From contig NZ_JBEGIK010000001.1 of assembly GCF_040675855.1 (NCBI RefSeq), positions 2,604,001 to 2,668,000 on the forward strand: 64,000 nt of DNA, in the 5' to 3' direction. The notes under the pieces were generated by a model. That model had not been told where the DNA came from and ran no database searches. It saw only the letters and a program-made list of their open reading frames with translations. Origin of the DNA: Microbacterium sp. LWH3-1.2 (GTDB lineage: Bacteria; Actinomycetota; Actinomycetes; Actinomycetales; Microbacteriaceae). The translations under genes and the position numbers were made by a program. Positions 54,098 to 62,484 of the stretch are shown here, piece by piece. Position 1 is the stretch's first letter. Each line of letters starts with the position of its first letter.

Positions 54098-55366
54098 TCA
54101 GCCGCGAGCGCCCTCGAGCACGTAGCCCTCCTCGCCGTGCACGACGGTGTCGATGCCGGCGACCTCGTCCTCGTTCTTGACGCGGAAGCCGACCGTCTTC
54201 TCGATCGCGAAGCCGATGACGTAGGCCAGCACGAACGAGTAGATCAGAACGGCGAAGGCGGCGATCGCCTGCACCAGCAGCTGGGTGCCGTTGCCGGTCC
54301 AGAAAAGGCCGGTGCTCTTGGCGAAGAAGCCGAGGTACAGGGTTCCCAGGAGACCGCCGACCAAGTGGATGCCGACCACGTCGAGCGAGTCGTCGAAGCC
54401 CCACTTGTACTTGAGCTCGATCGCCAGGGCGCAGACGGCGCCGGCGAGCAGGCCGAGGACGATCGCCCAGACAGGGTCCAGGGAGGCGCACGCCGGGGTG
54501 ATCGCGACGAGGCCCGCGACCGCGCCAGAGGCGGCGCCGACCGACGTGGGCTTGCCGTCCTTGATCTTCTCGACGATCAGCCACGCGAGGAGCGCCGCCG
54601 CGGGAGCGGCGATCGTGTTGACGAACGCCAGCGCGGCGGTGCCGTCCGCGGCCAGCTCGGAACCGGCGTTGAAGCCGAACCAGCCGAACCACAGCAGACC
54701 GGCGCCGAGGAGCACGAACGGCGGGTTGTGCGGGACGTGGACGCCCTTCTGGAAGCCGACGCGCTTGCCGAGGACGAGCGCGAGCGCGAGAGCCGCCGCA
54801 CCGGCGTTGATGTGCACCGCGGTGCCGCCTGCGAAGTCGATCGCGCCGACGCCGAACCACTCCTGCATGCCGTAGGTGATCCAGCCGCCGTAGGCGAAGC
54901 TGCCGTCCTCGGCGAGGCCGAAGTTGAACACCCAGCTGGCGACCGGGAAGTAGACGATCGTCGCCCAGATGGCGGCGAAGACCATCCACGAGCCGAACTT
55001 GGCCCGGTCGGCGATCGCCCCCGAGACGAGCGCGACGGTGATGATGGCGAAGGTGGCCTGGAAGGCGACGAAGGCGAGCGGCGGGTACGCGGCGCCCTCG
55101 GGGGTCTCGAGCAGGCTCTGGAGGCCCAGTGCCGACCAGTCGATCGACCACGGCGGCACGAGGCCGTCAGAGCCGGGGAAGGCGATCGCGTAGCCGTAGA
55201 GCACCCAGAGCACGCCGATGAGGCCCATGGCGCCGAAGCTCAGCATCATCATGCTGATGACGCTCTTGGCCTTGACCAGACCGCCGTAGAAGAACGCAAG
55301 TCCTGGCGTCATCAACAGGACGAGTGCTGCCGCTATCAGGATGAATGCGGTGTTGCCTTGATCCAT
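54098..55366 (-). CDS. amt: Ammonium transporter Amt
   Basis: 422 aa, eleven membrane helices, cytoplasmic C-terminus. Conserved features: GLAFFYGGLVKAKSVISMMM near residues 27-46, DFAGGTAVHINAGAAALA near 180 (first twin-His), and DDSLDVVGIHLVGG near 330 with the second His. The C-tail carries a negatively charged DEVAGID segment that in family members contacts the PII protein GlnK. No glnK or glnD gene follows, since a terminator lies right after the stop. Two GlnR-like boxes upstream suggest induction by nitrogen limitation. Confidence 0.96.
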   Translation of the reverse strand: MDQGNTAFILIAAALVLLMTPGLAFFYGGLVKAKSVISMMMLSFGAMGLIGVLWVLYGYAIAFPGSDGLVPPWSIDWSALGLQSLLETPEGAAYPPLAFVAFQATFAIITVALVSGAIADRAKFGSWMVFAAIWATIVYFPVASWVFNFGLAEDGSFAYGGWITYGMQEWFGVGAIDFAGGTAVHINAGAAALALALVLGKRVGFQKGVHVPHNPPFVLLGAGLLWFGWFGFNAGSELAADGTAALAFVNTIAAPAAALLAWLIVEKIKDGKPTSVGAASGAVAGLVAITPACASLDPVWAIVLGLLAGAVCALAIELKYKWGFDDSLDVVGIHLVGGLLGTLYLGFFAKSTGLFWTGNGTQLLVQAIAAFAVLIYSFVLAYVIGFAIEKTVGFRVKNEDEVAGIDTVVHGEEGYVLEGARG

Positions 55367-55455
55367 CTCGAAGAGAACCTCTCTGCAGGGACGCAGGTAT
55401 AGCGTCGGGTTCCCTCAGTGTGTCGACGCTCCGTTTCCGGAGCGGGACGACCCGT

Positions 55456-55502
55456 GTTTCCCCTTCGTTACGGAAGGGGTGCGTACGTAAACATCGTGTT
55501 TC
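55456..55502 (-). promoter_or_regulatory. Two GlnR-like boxes upstream of amt
   Basis: On the minus strand GTAAC-GAAGGG-GAAAC (55456-55471) fits the actinobacterial GlnR half-site GTNAC-N6-GAAAC. A second, weaker copy in inverted order, GAAAC-N6-TTTAC, lies at 55487-55502, 31 bp away centre to centre. Both are 90-136 bp upstream of the amt start. Confidence 0.55.
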
Positions 55503-55545
55503 GGCGCGCCGAGCACGGGCCGTGCGTTTCGCTCGAACCGGCCGT

Positions 55546-56574
55546 TCAGGCGAGTGTCGAGGCGACCAGCCGCGAGATCGCGCGCAGGTACTTCTTGCGG
55601 TAGCCGCCCGCGAGCATCTCCTCGGGGAAGACGAGGTCGAGCGACGTGCCGGTGGCGCGGATCGGCAGCTGCGCGTCGTAGACGCGGTCGATGAACGCGA
55701 CGAACCGCAGCGCAGCCGACTGGTCGGTGAAAGGGGTCACGTCCCTCAGACCGACGACTGCCAGCCCTTCGATGAGGCGGATGTAGCGCGAGGGGTGGAC
55801 GTGCGCGAGGTGCGCGACGAGCGCGTCGAACGTGTCGTCGGATGCGAGCGCCGTGGCGGCAGCGGTCGCGATCGCCGCTTCGTAGTGGGGCGGGTCGAGC
55901 ACGACGGCATGCCCGTCGACCGCGCGGTGGCGGAAGTCCGTGCCGTCGATGCGGATGGTCTGGAAGCTCGAGGCCATCGCGTGGATCTCGCGGAGGAAGT
56001 CCTGCGCGGCGAAGCGCCCCTCGCCGAGGGCGTTGGGAGGCGTGTTGGATGTCGCGGCCAGCCGTGTTCCCGAGGTGACGAGCTCGCCCAGCAGCCGCGT
56101 CATGACCATGGTGTCGCCGGGATCGTCGAGTTCGAACTCGTCGATGCAGAGCAGATCCGCGCCGCGGAAGAGCTCGACGGTGTTCTGGTAGCCGAGCGCA
56201 CCCACGAGGGCGGTGTACTCGATGAAGGATCCGAAGTACTTCCGACGCGCCGGCATCGCGTGGTACACGGAGGCGAGGAGGTGGGTCTTGCCGACGCCGA
56301 ACCCGCCGTCGAGGTAGACGCCGGGCTTGAGTTCAGGGCGCTTCGCGCGGCGGAACAGGCCGCCCTTGGCCGGCGCGGCAGCCCCCGAGAACGCCTGGAG
56401 CAGGTCCTTCGCCTCCTGCTGGGATGGATAGGCCGGGTCGGCGCGGTACGTGTCGAACGTCGCGTCGGCGAACTGGGGCGGCGGGACCAGAGCGGCGACC
56501 ATCTCGGCGCCGGCGAGCTGCGGGGCGCGCTCCGCGAGGTGGACGACGCCGGTTCGGGTGGCGGAGACGGTCAT
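55546..56574 (-). CDS. zapE: Cell division protein ZapE (AFG1-like ATPase)
   Basis: 342 aa. Walker A DGGFGVGKTHLLAS is near residues 92-105, Walker B LLCIDEFELDDPGDT near 142-156, sensor region ATSNTPPNAL near 177, and RFAAQDFLREIHAM near 190. In proteobacteria ZapE binds FtsZ under stress; actinobacterial homologues are common but little studied. ATG at 56574 follows a CAGGAT site. Upstream divergent gene is a rhodanese. Confidence 0.92.
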   Translation of the reverse strand: MTVSATRTGVVHLAERAPQLAGAEMVAALVPPPQFADATFDTYRADPAYPSQQEAKDLLQAFSGAAAPAKGGLFRRAKRPELKPGVYLDGGFGVGKTHLLASVYHAMPARRKYFGSFIEYTALVGALGYQNTVELFRGADLLCIDEFELDDPGDTMVMTRLLGELVTSGTRLAATSNTPPNALGEGRFAAQDFLREIHAMASSFQTIRIDGTDFRHRAVDGHAVVLDPPHYEAAIATAAATALASDDTFDALVAHLAHVHPSRYIRLIEGLAVVGLRDVTPFTDQSAALRFVAFIDRVYDAQLPIRATGTSLDLVFPEEMLAGGYRKKYLRAISRLVASTLA

Positions 56575-56736
56575 ACGGATCCTGTGTCGGTGTCTTACGG
56601 AGGCGGTGTGGCGCCCCGCGCGGGAATCTAGGGTCGGAGTCGACGGTTCAACCCTAACCGTCAGCCGTGCGCGCCCGCCCTCGCTCGATGGCGGATGACG
56701 GCCGCTCGAACCTCGCACCCGAATCCAGGAGACGCC

Positions 56737-57642
56737 ATGACCGTCGAGACCGACACCTCGTCCGAGAAGTTCGCCGAGTACTCCGAGCCGGGGCGACTCG
56801 TGACGGGCGACTGGCTCGAGGCGAACCTGGACCGCGAGGGCCTCGTCGTCGTCGAGTCCGATGAGGACGTCCTGCTGTACGAGACGGGCCACATCCCGGG
56901 CGCCGTGAAGGTCGACTGGCACACCGAGCTCAACGATCCGGTCGTGCGCGACTACGTCGACGGTCAGGGCTTCGCCTCGCTGCTCAGCAGGAAGGGAATC
57001 TCCCGCGACGACACCGTCGTGATCTACGGAGACAAGAACAACTGGTGGGCCGCGTATGCGCTGTGGGTGTTCTCCCTGTTCGGGCACGAGGACGTCCGCC
57101 TCCTCGACGGCGGACGAGACAGGTGGATCGCCGAGGGACGACCGATCACGACGGAGGCCCCGAACCCGGTCCCCACCGAATACCCGGTCGTGGAGCGCGA
57201 CGACTCCGTCCTGCGCGCCTACAAGGACGACGTGCTCGCCCACCTGGGCCGTGGGCCGCTCATCGACGTGCGCTCCCCCGAGGAATACGACGGATCGCGA
57301 ACGTCGGCGCCGGCGTACCCCGAGGAAGGAGCCCTGCGCGCGGGGCACATCCCGGCGGCGCGGAACGTGCCCTGGGCGCGCGCCGTCGCCGAGGACGGCG
57401 GCTTCCGGCCTCGCGCGGAGCTGGACGCCATCTACCGCGGCGAGGTCAGGCTCCAGGACGGCGACGCGATCGTCGCCTACTGCCGCATCGGCGAGCGGTC
57501 CAGCCACACGTGGTTCGTCCTCAAGCACCTCCTCGGCTTCGAGGACGTCCGCAACTACGACGGGTCGTGGACCGAGTGGGGCAGCGCGGTGCGTGTGCCG
57601 ATCGTTGCGGGTGCCGAGCCGGGAGACGCGCCTCGGCGCTGA
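56737..57642 (+). CDS. Thiosulfate sulfurtransferase (tandem rhodanese)
   Basis: 301 aa with two rhodanese domains. The first, catalytically inactive, contains [13 protein letters not shown] and [19 protein letters not shown]; the second ends in the active loop [13 protein letters not shown] with Cys249. This loop (CRIGERSS) is typical of the actinobacterial CysA/SseA type, usually found beside sufE-like genes as here. It may supply sulfur for cofactor or Fe-S metabolism. ATG with AGGAGAC upstream. Confidence 0.94.
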   Translation: MTVETDTSSEKFAEYSEPGRLVTGDWLEANLDREGLVVVESDEDVLLYETGHIPGAVKVDWHTELNDPVVRDYVDGQGFASLLSRKGISRDDTVVIYGDKNNWWAAYALWVFSLFGHEDVRLLDGGRDRWIAEGRPITTEAPNPVPTEYPVVERDDSVLRAYKDDVLAHLGRGPLIDVRSPEEYDGSRTSAPAYPEEGALRAGHIPAARNVPWARAVAEDGGFRPRAELDAIYRGEVRLQDGDAIVAYCRIGERSSHTWFVLKHLLGFEDVRNYDGSWTEWGSAVRVPIVAGAEPGDAPRR

Positions 57643-57667
57643 GCCGCAGCATCCGTCCCGTGGGAAA

Positions 57668-58117
57668 ATGGCGGAGATGACCGAAGCCGCCCTGCCTGAC
57701 CGCCTCGCCGAGATCCGCGACGAGTTCCTCGAGCTGCCTGAGCCCGATCGACTCCAGCTGCTCCTGGAGTACTCGTACGAGCTGCCGTCGATGCCCGTGG
57801 AGTACGAGGGGCACCCGGAGCTGTACGAGCGCGTAGTGGAGTGCCAATCGCCGGTGTTCATCGTCGTGGACGTGGACGCCGACGGCGCCGTCGCGATGCA
57901 CGCGACCGCTCCGCCCGAGGCTCCGACGACCCGCGGATTCGCGAGCATCTTGGCGCATGGCCTCACCGGCCTCACGACCGCGGAGGTGCTGGCGGTGCCG
58001 GGCGACTTCCCGCAGACGCTGGGTCTCACGCGAGTGGTGTCACCCCTGCGAATCTCCGGAATGACCGGGATGCTTCTGCGTGCCCAGCGTCAGGTGCGCG
58101 CCAAGTCGGCGGACTGA
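57668..58117 (+). CDS. SufE-family sulfur acceptor protein
   Basis: 149 aa. SufE accepts persulfide from a cysteine desulfurase; the Cys of VVECQSPVFIVV (about residue 59) matches SufE Cys51 in the GCQS loop. The C-terminal part contains LGLTRVVSPLRISGMTGML, with the family SxxR.xG pattern. Two ATGs are possible (57668, 57677); neither has a strong ribosome-binding site, and I use the first. Follows the rhodanese by 25 nt, consistent with co-transcription and a joint role in sulfur transfer. Confidence 0.93.
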   Translation: MAEMTEAALPDRLAEIRDEFLELPEPDRLQLLLEYSYELPSMPVEYEGHPELYERVVECQSPVFIVVDVDADGAVAMHATAPPEAPTTRGFASILAHGLTGLTTAEVLAVPGDFPQTLGLTRVVSPLRISGMTGMLLRAQRQVRAKSAD

Positions 58118-58133
58118 TGCCCGCCGGGGGTCG

Positions 58134-59387
58134 TCAGTCCGCGACGATCCCGTGAGCGGCGAGCCACCCGCCGATGCTGGCGGTCCAGCGCTCCTGGTCG
58201 TAGTTCCACAGCTTGGTGTGGCGCGCGACCTCGAACACCTGCATCTCGACGAGATCGGGACGGGCGGCGACGAGGTCGTGAGACGCGTCTGACGGCACGA
58301 ATCCGTCGTCGTCGCTGTGGAGGATGAGGATCGGATGCCGCAGCTCCCCGGCCCGCGAGACGACGTCGAGCTGGTCGAGACGGATGGCGGCTCCGGTGCG
58401 GGTCAGCGGGGAGGCCCACTCGGTCTGCAGCGCCTCGATCGCGAGACGGCTGACCGCGCCCGGAACGCGCTCCGCGCGGGCCTGGTAATTGAGCACGACC
58501 CGCCAGTCGACGACCGGGGACTCGAGGATGAGTCCGGCGATGGCATCACCGTGCGCAGAGTTGAGCGCGAGCTGCAGCGCGATCGCGCCGCCCATGGACC
58601 AGCCCATGACGATGATCCGGCGGGCGCCGCGTCGCCGTGCGAATCCGACGGCAGCATCGATGTCGCGCCACTCGGTGGCCCCGAGCGCGTACGTGCCGTT
58701 GCGGCTGCGCGGCGCCTCGCCGTCGTTGCGGTACGACACGACGAGCGACGTGATGCCGAGCGAATGGAACACGGGCACCGCCCGCAAGCACTCGGCCCGC
58801 GTCGTGCCGCGCCCGTGCACCTGGACGACCCAGGTGTCACCGTCGCCGGCCGGGAACTGCCACGCAGGGCACGGGCCGACGGTGGAGCCGATGAGCTCGG
58901 GGGTGAACGGCAGGTGCAACTGCTCGGGGTGGTCGTAGTACCAGCCGCTGAAGGCCGCCTCGGGGGCGAGGCTCGCGTCCGCCGGGATGTGCGTGAGGAG
59001 CTTGCGCTTGACGCTCGATGCGTCCTCCGACAGCACCGAGCCGAGCTTGATGTAGTCGGACGTGCCGGAGGTGAACAGGCCGTAGCGTCCCGGGAGCTCC
59101 GTGTCGGCCGTGCGCGACAGGGTGATCGTCTGCGCGGCGGTGTCGAGCGCGAGGATGCGTGTATCGGCCTGCCGGCGCGCCGGAGTGACGACTTTTCGGG
59201 CCATCACCACCGAACCCGCCGCAAGGGCGCCGAGCACAGCGGCCAGCGCCACGCTCAGCACCGTGAGCGCGGCCTTCACACCGGCGACGAGGGCGCGCGT
59301 CCCGCGCCTGCGGCGAGGACCGAGAGCTTTCGGCCCTCCCGGATAACTGCGTGCGCCGTCCCATGCGGCGCGCCTGGAGGCGACCAT
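58134..59387 (-). CDS. Membrane-anchored alpha/beta hydrolase (serine type)
   Basis: 417 aa. An Arg-rich N-terminus and one membrane helix (about residues 37-63) anchor an extracellular hydrolase domain: WVVQVHGRGTTRAE near 186-199, elbow MGWSMGGAIALQ with Ser near 261, HSDDDGF with Asp near 345, and the final His in VARHTKLWN near 386. A normal Ser-Asp-His triad, unlike the hydrolases of the oxidation cluster. Substrate unknown; similar proteins are annotated as peptidases or esterases. ATG at 59387; a TAGGCT -10 box 9 nt upstream overlaps that of the divergent gene. Confidence 0.88.
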   Translation of the reverse strand: MVASRRAAWDGARSYPGGPKALGPRRRRGTRALVAGVKAALTVLSVALAAVLGALAAGSVVMARKVVTPARRQADTRILALDTAAQTITLSRTADTELPGRYGLFTSGTSDYIKLGSVLSEDASSVKRKLLTHIPADASLAPEAAFSGWYYDHPEQLHLPFTPELIGSTVGPCPAWQFPAGDGDTWVVQVHGRGTTRAECLRAVPVFHSLGITSLVVSYRNDGEAPRSRNGTYALGATEWRDIDAAVGFARRRGARRIIVMGWSMGGAIALQLALNSAHGDAIAGLILESPVVDWRVVLNYQARAERVPGAVSRLAIEALQTEWASPLTRTGAAIRLDQLDVVSRAGELRHPILILHSDDDGFVPSDASHDLVAARPDLVEMQVFEVARHTKLWNYDQERWTASIGGWLAAHGIVAD

Positions 59388-59396
59388 CGAGGCATC

Positions 59397-59406
59397 AGCC
59401 TAGTCT
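59397..59406. promoter_or_regulatory. Overlapping divergent -10 elements (bidirectional promoter)
   Basis: AGCCTAGTCT reads TAGTCT on the plus strand (59401-59406), 6 nt before the DUF3000 GTG, and TAGGCT on the minus strand (59397-59402), 9 nt before the hydrolase ATG. The two hexamers share the central TA, so one site could drive both genes, each with little or no leader. Confidence 0.6.
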
Positions 59407-59412
59407 GTCCGC

Positions 59413-60003
59413 GTGACTGAGCAGCGTCCCCCGGCGGCACCGGGCTCTTTCGAGCAGGCCGCCGAGGCGGTGCGTACGATCTCCTTCCGCGGCGACCTCG
59501 CAGTCCGCGAGATCGCCGCGCCGCAGGGTCTCGCGCCGAACGCGTTCGCGATCGCGGGCGACGTGCGCCCCGAGCCCGACTCCGCGGACTCGCCCTACGG
59601 CACGGGGCGGCTGGTGCTCCTGCACGATCCGGAGCAGCCCGCGCCCTGGAACGGTCCGTGGCGGATCGTATGCTTCGCGCAGGCGCCGCTCGAGCCCGAG
59701 ATCGGGGTGGATCCGCTGCTCGCGGACGTCGCGTGGACCTGGCTCACCGATGCGCTCGAGTCACGACGCGCCACCTACCACTCGGCATCCGGCACGGCGA
59801 CGAAGACACTCTCCAAGGGATTCGGCGCGCTGGCCGCGGAGGGCGACGGGGCACAGATAGAACTGCGCGCGTCCTGGACCCCGGAAGGCGCGATCGCTGC
59901 GCACGTGGAAGCATGGGCGGAGTTGGTTTGCATGCTGGCAGGGCTTCCGCCCGGCTCGGAAGGGATCGCGATGCTCGGTTCGCACAGGTCGCCACGTGGC
60001 TGA
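59413..60003 (+). CDS. DUF3000 family protein
   Basis: 196 aa soluble protein of the actinobacterial DUF3000 family: TISFRGDLAVREIAAPQGLAPNAFA near residues 22-46, PWNGPWRIVCFAQA near 79-92, LADVAWTWLTDAL near 103-115 and a C-terminal AWAELVCMLAGLPPG segment. Function unknown; the gene nearly always precedes the RNase D gene, as here (8-nt overlap), which suggests a shared role in RNA metabolism. GTG start, leaderless by the adjacent TAGTCT. Confidence 0.92.
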   Translation: MTEQRPPAAPGSFEQAAEAVRTISFRGDLAVREIAAPQGLAPNAFAIAGDVRPEPDSADSPYGTGRLVLLHDPEQPAPWNGPWRIVCFAQAPLEPEIGVDPLLADVAWTWLTDALESRRATYHSASGTATKTLSKGFGALAAEGDGAQIELRASWTPEGAIAAHVEAWAELVCMLAGLPPGSEGIAMLGSHRSPRG

Positions 60004-61195
60004 ATACGACGTGATCGACGAGGTCGCGCGCGTCGGAGAGGCTGCACGGCGCCTGGCAGATGGGGAGGGCCCCGTCGCCGTCGACGTCGAGCGCGCCTCG
60101 GGGTTCCGCTACTCGCAGCGGGCCTACCTGGTGCAGGTGTACCGGCGCGGTGCGGGCGTGTTCCTCTTCGATCCCCCACCGATCGGGGACTTCCGCGCGC
60201 TCGAGGATGCGATCGGCGCCGAGGAATGGGTGCTGCACGCCGCGAGTCAGGACCTGCCGTCGCTGCGCGAGATCGGTCTGGAGCCCGCCTCCATCTTCGA
60301 CACCGAGCTCGCCGCCCGCCTTCTCGGTCACGAGCGAGTCGGTCTCGCCGCCGTCGTCGAGGACACGCTGGGCATCACGCTCGCGAAGGCGCATTCGGCG
60401 TCGGATTGGTCGACGCGTCCCCTCCCCCAGTCGTGGCTCGAATACGCGGCACTCGACGTCGAACACCTCGTCGATGTGCGCGACAAGCTGGTCGCGGAAC
60501 TCGTGGAGCAGGGCAAGACCGAGTTCGCCGCGGAGGAGTTCCGCGCCGTGCTCGAGCGCGAGCCCAAGCCTCCGCGTGAGGAGCCGTGGCGCCGCCTGTC
60601 GGGCCTGCACACGGTGCGCGGTCGCAAGGCGCTCGCCGTCGCCCGCGAACTGTGGACGGCCCGTGAAGAGTACGCGAGGGAGGAGGATGTCGCGCCCGGG
60701 CGGCTCGTCCCCGACCGCGCCCTGGTCGCCGCCGTCCTCGCCGACCCCAAGTCGAAGAGCGCGCTCGCCGCGGTCAAGGACTTCACCGGCCGCGCGAGCC
60801 GGTCGCAGCTGGACCGCTGGTGGGCGGCGATCGAGGCCGGACGCGCCGTCACGCAGCTCCCTCTGGAACGTGCGACCGGCGGAGACACGCTGCCACCCCC
60901 GCGGGCGTGGGCCGATCGCAACCCGGAGGCCGATGCTCGTCTGAAGGCGGCACGCCCTCTCGTGGAGCAGCGTGCCCAGGAACTCCACATGCCCACAGAG
61001 AACCTCCTCACTCCCGAGCTGCTGCGACGCGTCGCCTGGGCTCCGCCACAGCCGCTGAACGCGGCATCCGTCGGCGAAGCCCTGTCGGCGCTGGGTGCGC
61101 GAGCGTGGCAGATTGCGCAGACCTCACAGGTGATCGCCGATGCCTTTGTGGGATCCGTGCAAGTCGCGTCGCAGGCGTCGGAAACCGCTTCGTAG
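59996..61195 (+). CDS. rnd: Ribonuclease D-like 3'-5' exonuclease with HRDC domain
   Basis: 399 aa. DEDD exonuclease motifs: AVDVERASG near residues 27-35 (Asp, Glu), LHAASQDL near 80 (Asp), and LEYAALDVEHLVDV near 142-155 (Asp, with Tyr at the last motif). One HRDC domain (RLSGLHTVRGRKALAVARELW, near 200) follows. Trims 3' ends of structured RNAs such as tRNA precursors. GTG start overlapping the DUF3000 stop by 8 nt. Confidence 0.93.
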   Translation: MAEYDVIDEVARVGEAARRLADGEGPVAVDVERASGFRYSQRAYLVQVYRRGAGVFLFDPPPIGDFRALEDAIGAEEWVLHAASQDLPSLREIGLEPASIFDTELAARLLGHERVGLAAVVEDTLGITLAKAHSASDWSTRPLPQSWLEYAALDVEHLVDVRDKLVAELVEQGKTEFAAEEFRAVLEREPKPPREEPWRRLSGLHTVRGRKALAVARELWTAREEYAREEDVAPGRLVPDRALVAAVLADPKSKSALAAVKDFTGRASRSQLDRWWAAIEAGRAVTQLPLERATGGDTLPPPRAWADRNPEADARLKAARPLVEQRAQELHMPTENLLTPELLRRVAWAPPQPLNAASVGEALSALGARAWQIAQTSQVIADAFVGSVQVASQASETAS

Positions 61196-61234
61196 GTTTC
61201 CCCCACCCGATTCCGACCGCTCCACGCGCCCTCC

Positions 61235-61263
61235 TAGGCTGGCGACATCCCTACTTTTGGAGG
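61235..61263 (+). promoter_or_regulatory. -10 element and ribosome-binding site of fadA
   Basis: TAGGCT (61235-61240), with TTCCGA 18 nt upstream as a possible -35. A strong GGAGG (61259-61263) lies 4 nt before the GTG start at 61268, giving a leader of about 20 nt. Confidence 0.5.
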
Positions 61264-61267
61264 CAGA

Positions 61268-62473
61268 GTGGCCGAGATTTCGGACGTCTTCTTCGTCGAT
61301 GGAATGCGCACCCCGTTCGGGCGCGCCGGCGAGAAAGGCATGTATTGGAACACCCGCGCGGACGACCTCGCCGTCAAGGCGACGATCGGGCTCATGGAGC
61401 GCAATCCCGGCGTTCCCAAGGACCGCGTCGACGATGTCGCCATCGCCGCGACCAGCCAGACCGGTGACCAGGGGCTGACCCTCGGCCGCAGCGTCGCGAT
61501 CCTCGCCGGGCTCCCCCAGACGGTTCCAGGCTTCGCGATCGACCGCATGTGCGCGGGCGCGATGACGAGCGTCACCACGATGGCGGGCTCGATCGGCGTG
61601 GGAATGTACGACGTCGCCCTGGCGGGCGGCGTCGAGCACATGGGCCACCATCCCATCGGCGGCAACGCCGACCCGAACCCGCGTTTCGTCGCGGAGAAGA
61701 TGGTCGACCCCGGCGCGCTCAACATGGGGGTGACCGCAGAGCGCATCTTCGACCGGTTCCCGCACCTCACCAAGGAGCGCTCGGACCGCTACGGCATGCT
61801 CAGCCAGCACAAGGCGCAGGCGGCGTACGACGCCGGCAAGATCCAGCCCGACCTCGTCTCGGTCGCCACCAAGGACGCCGACGGCTCGTGGGGCCTCGCG
61901 ACCGAAGACGAGGGCCGCCGCCCGCAGACCACGATGGAAGACCTCGCCGGTCTCAAGACGCCGTTCCGCCCGCACGGTCGGGTGACCGCCGGCACGTCTT
62001 CGCCTCTCACCGACGGCGCGACGATGTCGCTGCTCGCCGGCGGGGGCGCCGTCAAGGAGCTGGGCTTGAAGCCGAAGATGAAGCTCGTCTCGTTCGCCTT
62101 CGCGGGCGTGCAGCCCGAGATCATGGGCATCGGCCCGATCCCGTCGACCGAGAAGGCGCTCAAGAAGGCGGGCCTGAGCGTCGACGACATCGGCCTGTTC
62201 GAGCTGAACGAGGCGTTCGCCATCCAGGTGATCTCGCTGCTCGACCACTTCGGCATCGCCGACGACGACCCCCGAGTCAACCAATGGGGCGGCGCCATCG
62301 CGGTCGGCCACCCGCTCGCCGCGTCCGGCGTGCGCCTGATGATCCAGCTCGCGGCCCAGTTCGCCGAGCGCCGCGACGTGCGCTACGGACTCACCGCCAT
62401 GTGCGTCGGTCTCGGCCAGGGCGGCTCCGTCATCTGGGAGAACCCGTTCTTCGACGGCAAGAAGCGGAAGTGA
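61268..62473 (+). CDS. fadA: Acetyl-CoA acyltransferase (thiolase) FadA
   Basis: 401 aa. Final thiolytic step of fatty acid beta-oxidation. The nucleophilic Cys is in RMCAGAMTSVTT near residue 95; the His in GGAIAVGHPLAASGVR near 350 and the second Cys in MCVGLGQGGSVIWE near 380 complete the site. LFELNEAFA near 317 is also present. Located directly before fadB; the pair forms a trifunctional-type complex. GTG start. Confidence 0.95.
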   Translation: MAEISDVFFVDGMRTPFGRAGEKGMYWNTRADDLAVKATIGLMERNPGVPKDRVDDVAIAATSQTGDQGLTLGRSVAILAGLPQTVPGFAIDRMCAGAMTSVTTMAGSIGVGMYDVALAGGVEHMGHHPIGGNADPNPRFVAEKMVDPGALNMGVTAERIFDRFPHLTKERSDRYGMLSQHKAQAAYDAGKIQPDLVSVATKDADGSWGLATEDEGRRPQTTMEDLAGLKTPFRPHGRVTAGTSSPLTDGATMSLLAGGGAVKELGLKPKMKLVSFAFAGVQPEIMGIGPIPSTEKALKKAGLSVDDIGLFELNEAFAIQVISLLDHFGIADDDPRVNQWGGAIAVGHPLAASGVRLMIQLAAQFAERRDVRYGLTAMCVGLGQGGSVIWENPFFDGKKRK

Positions 62474-62484
62474 GTGACACGACG

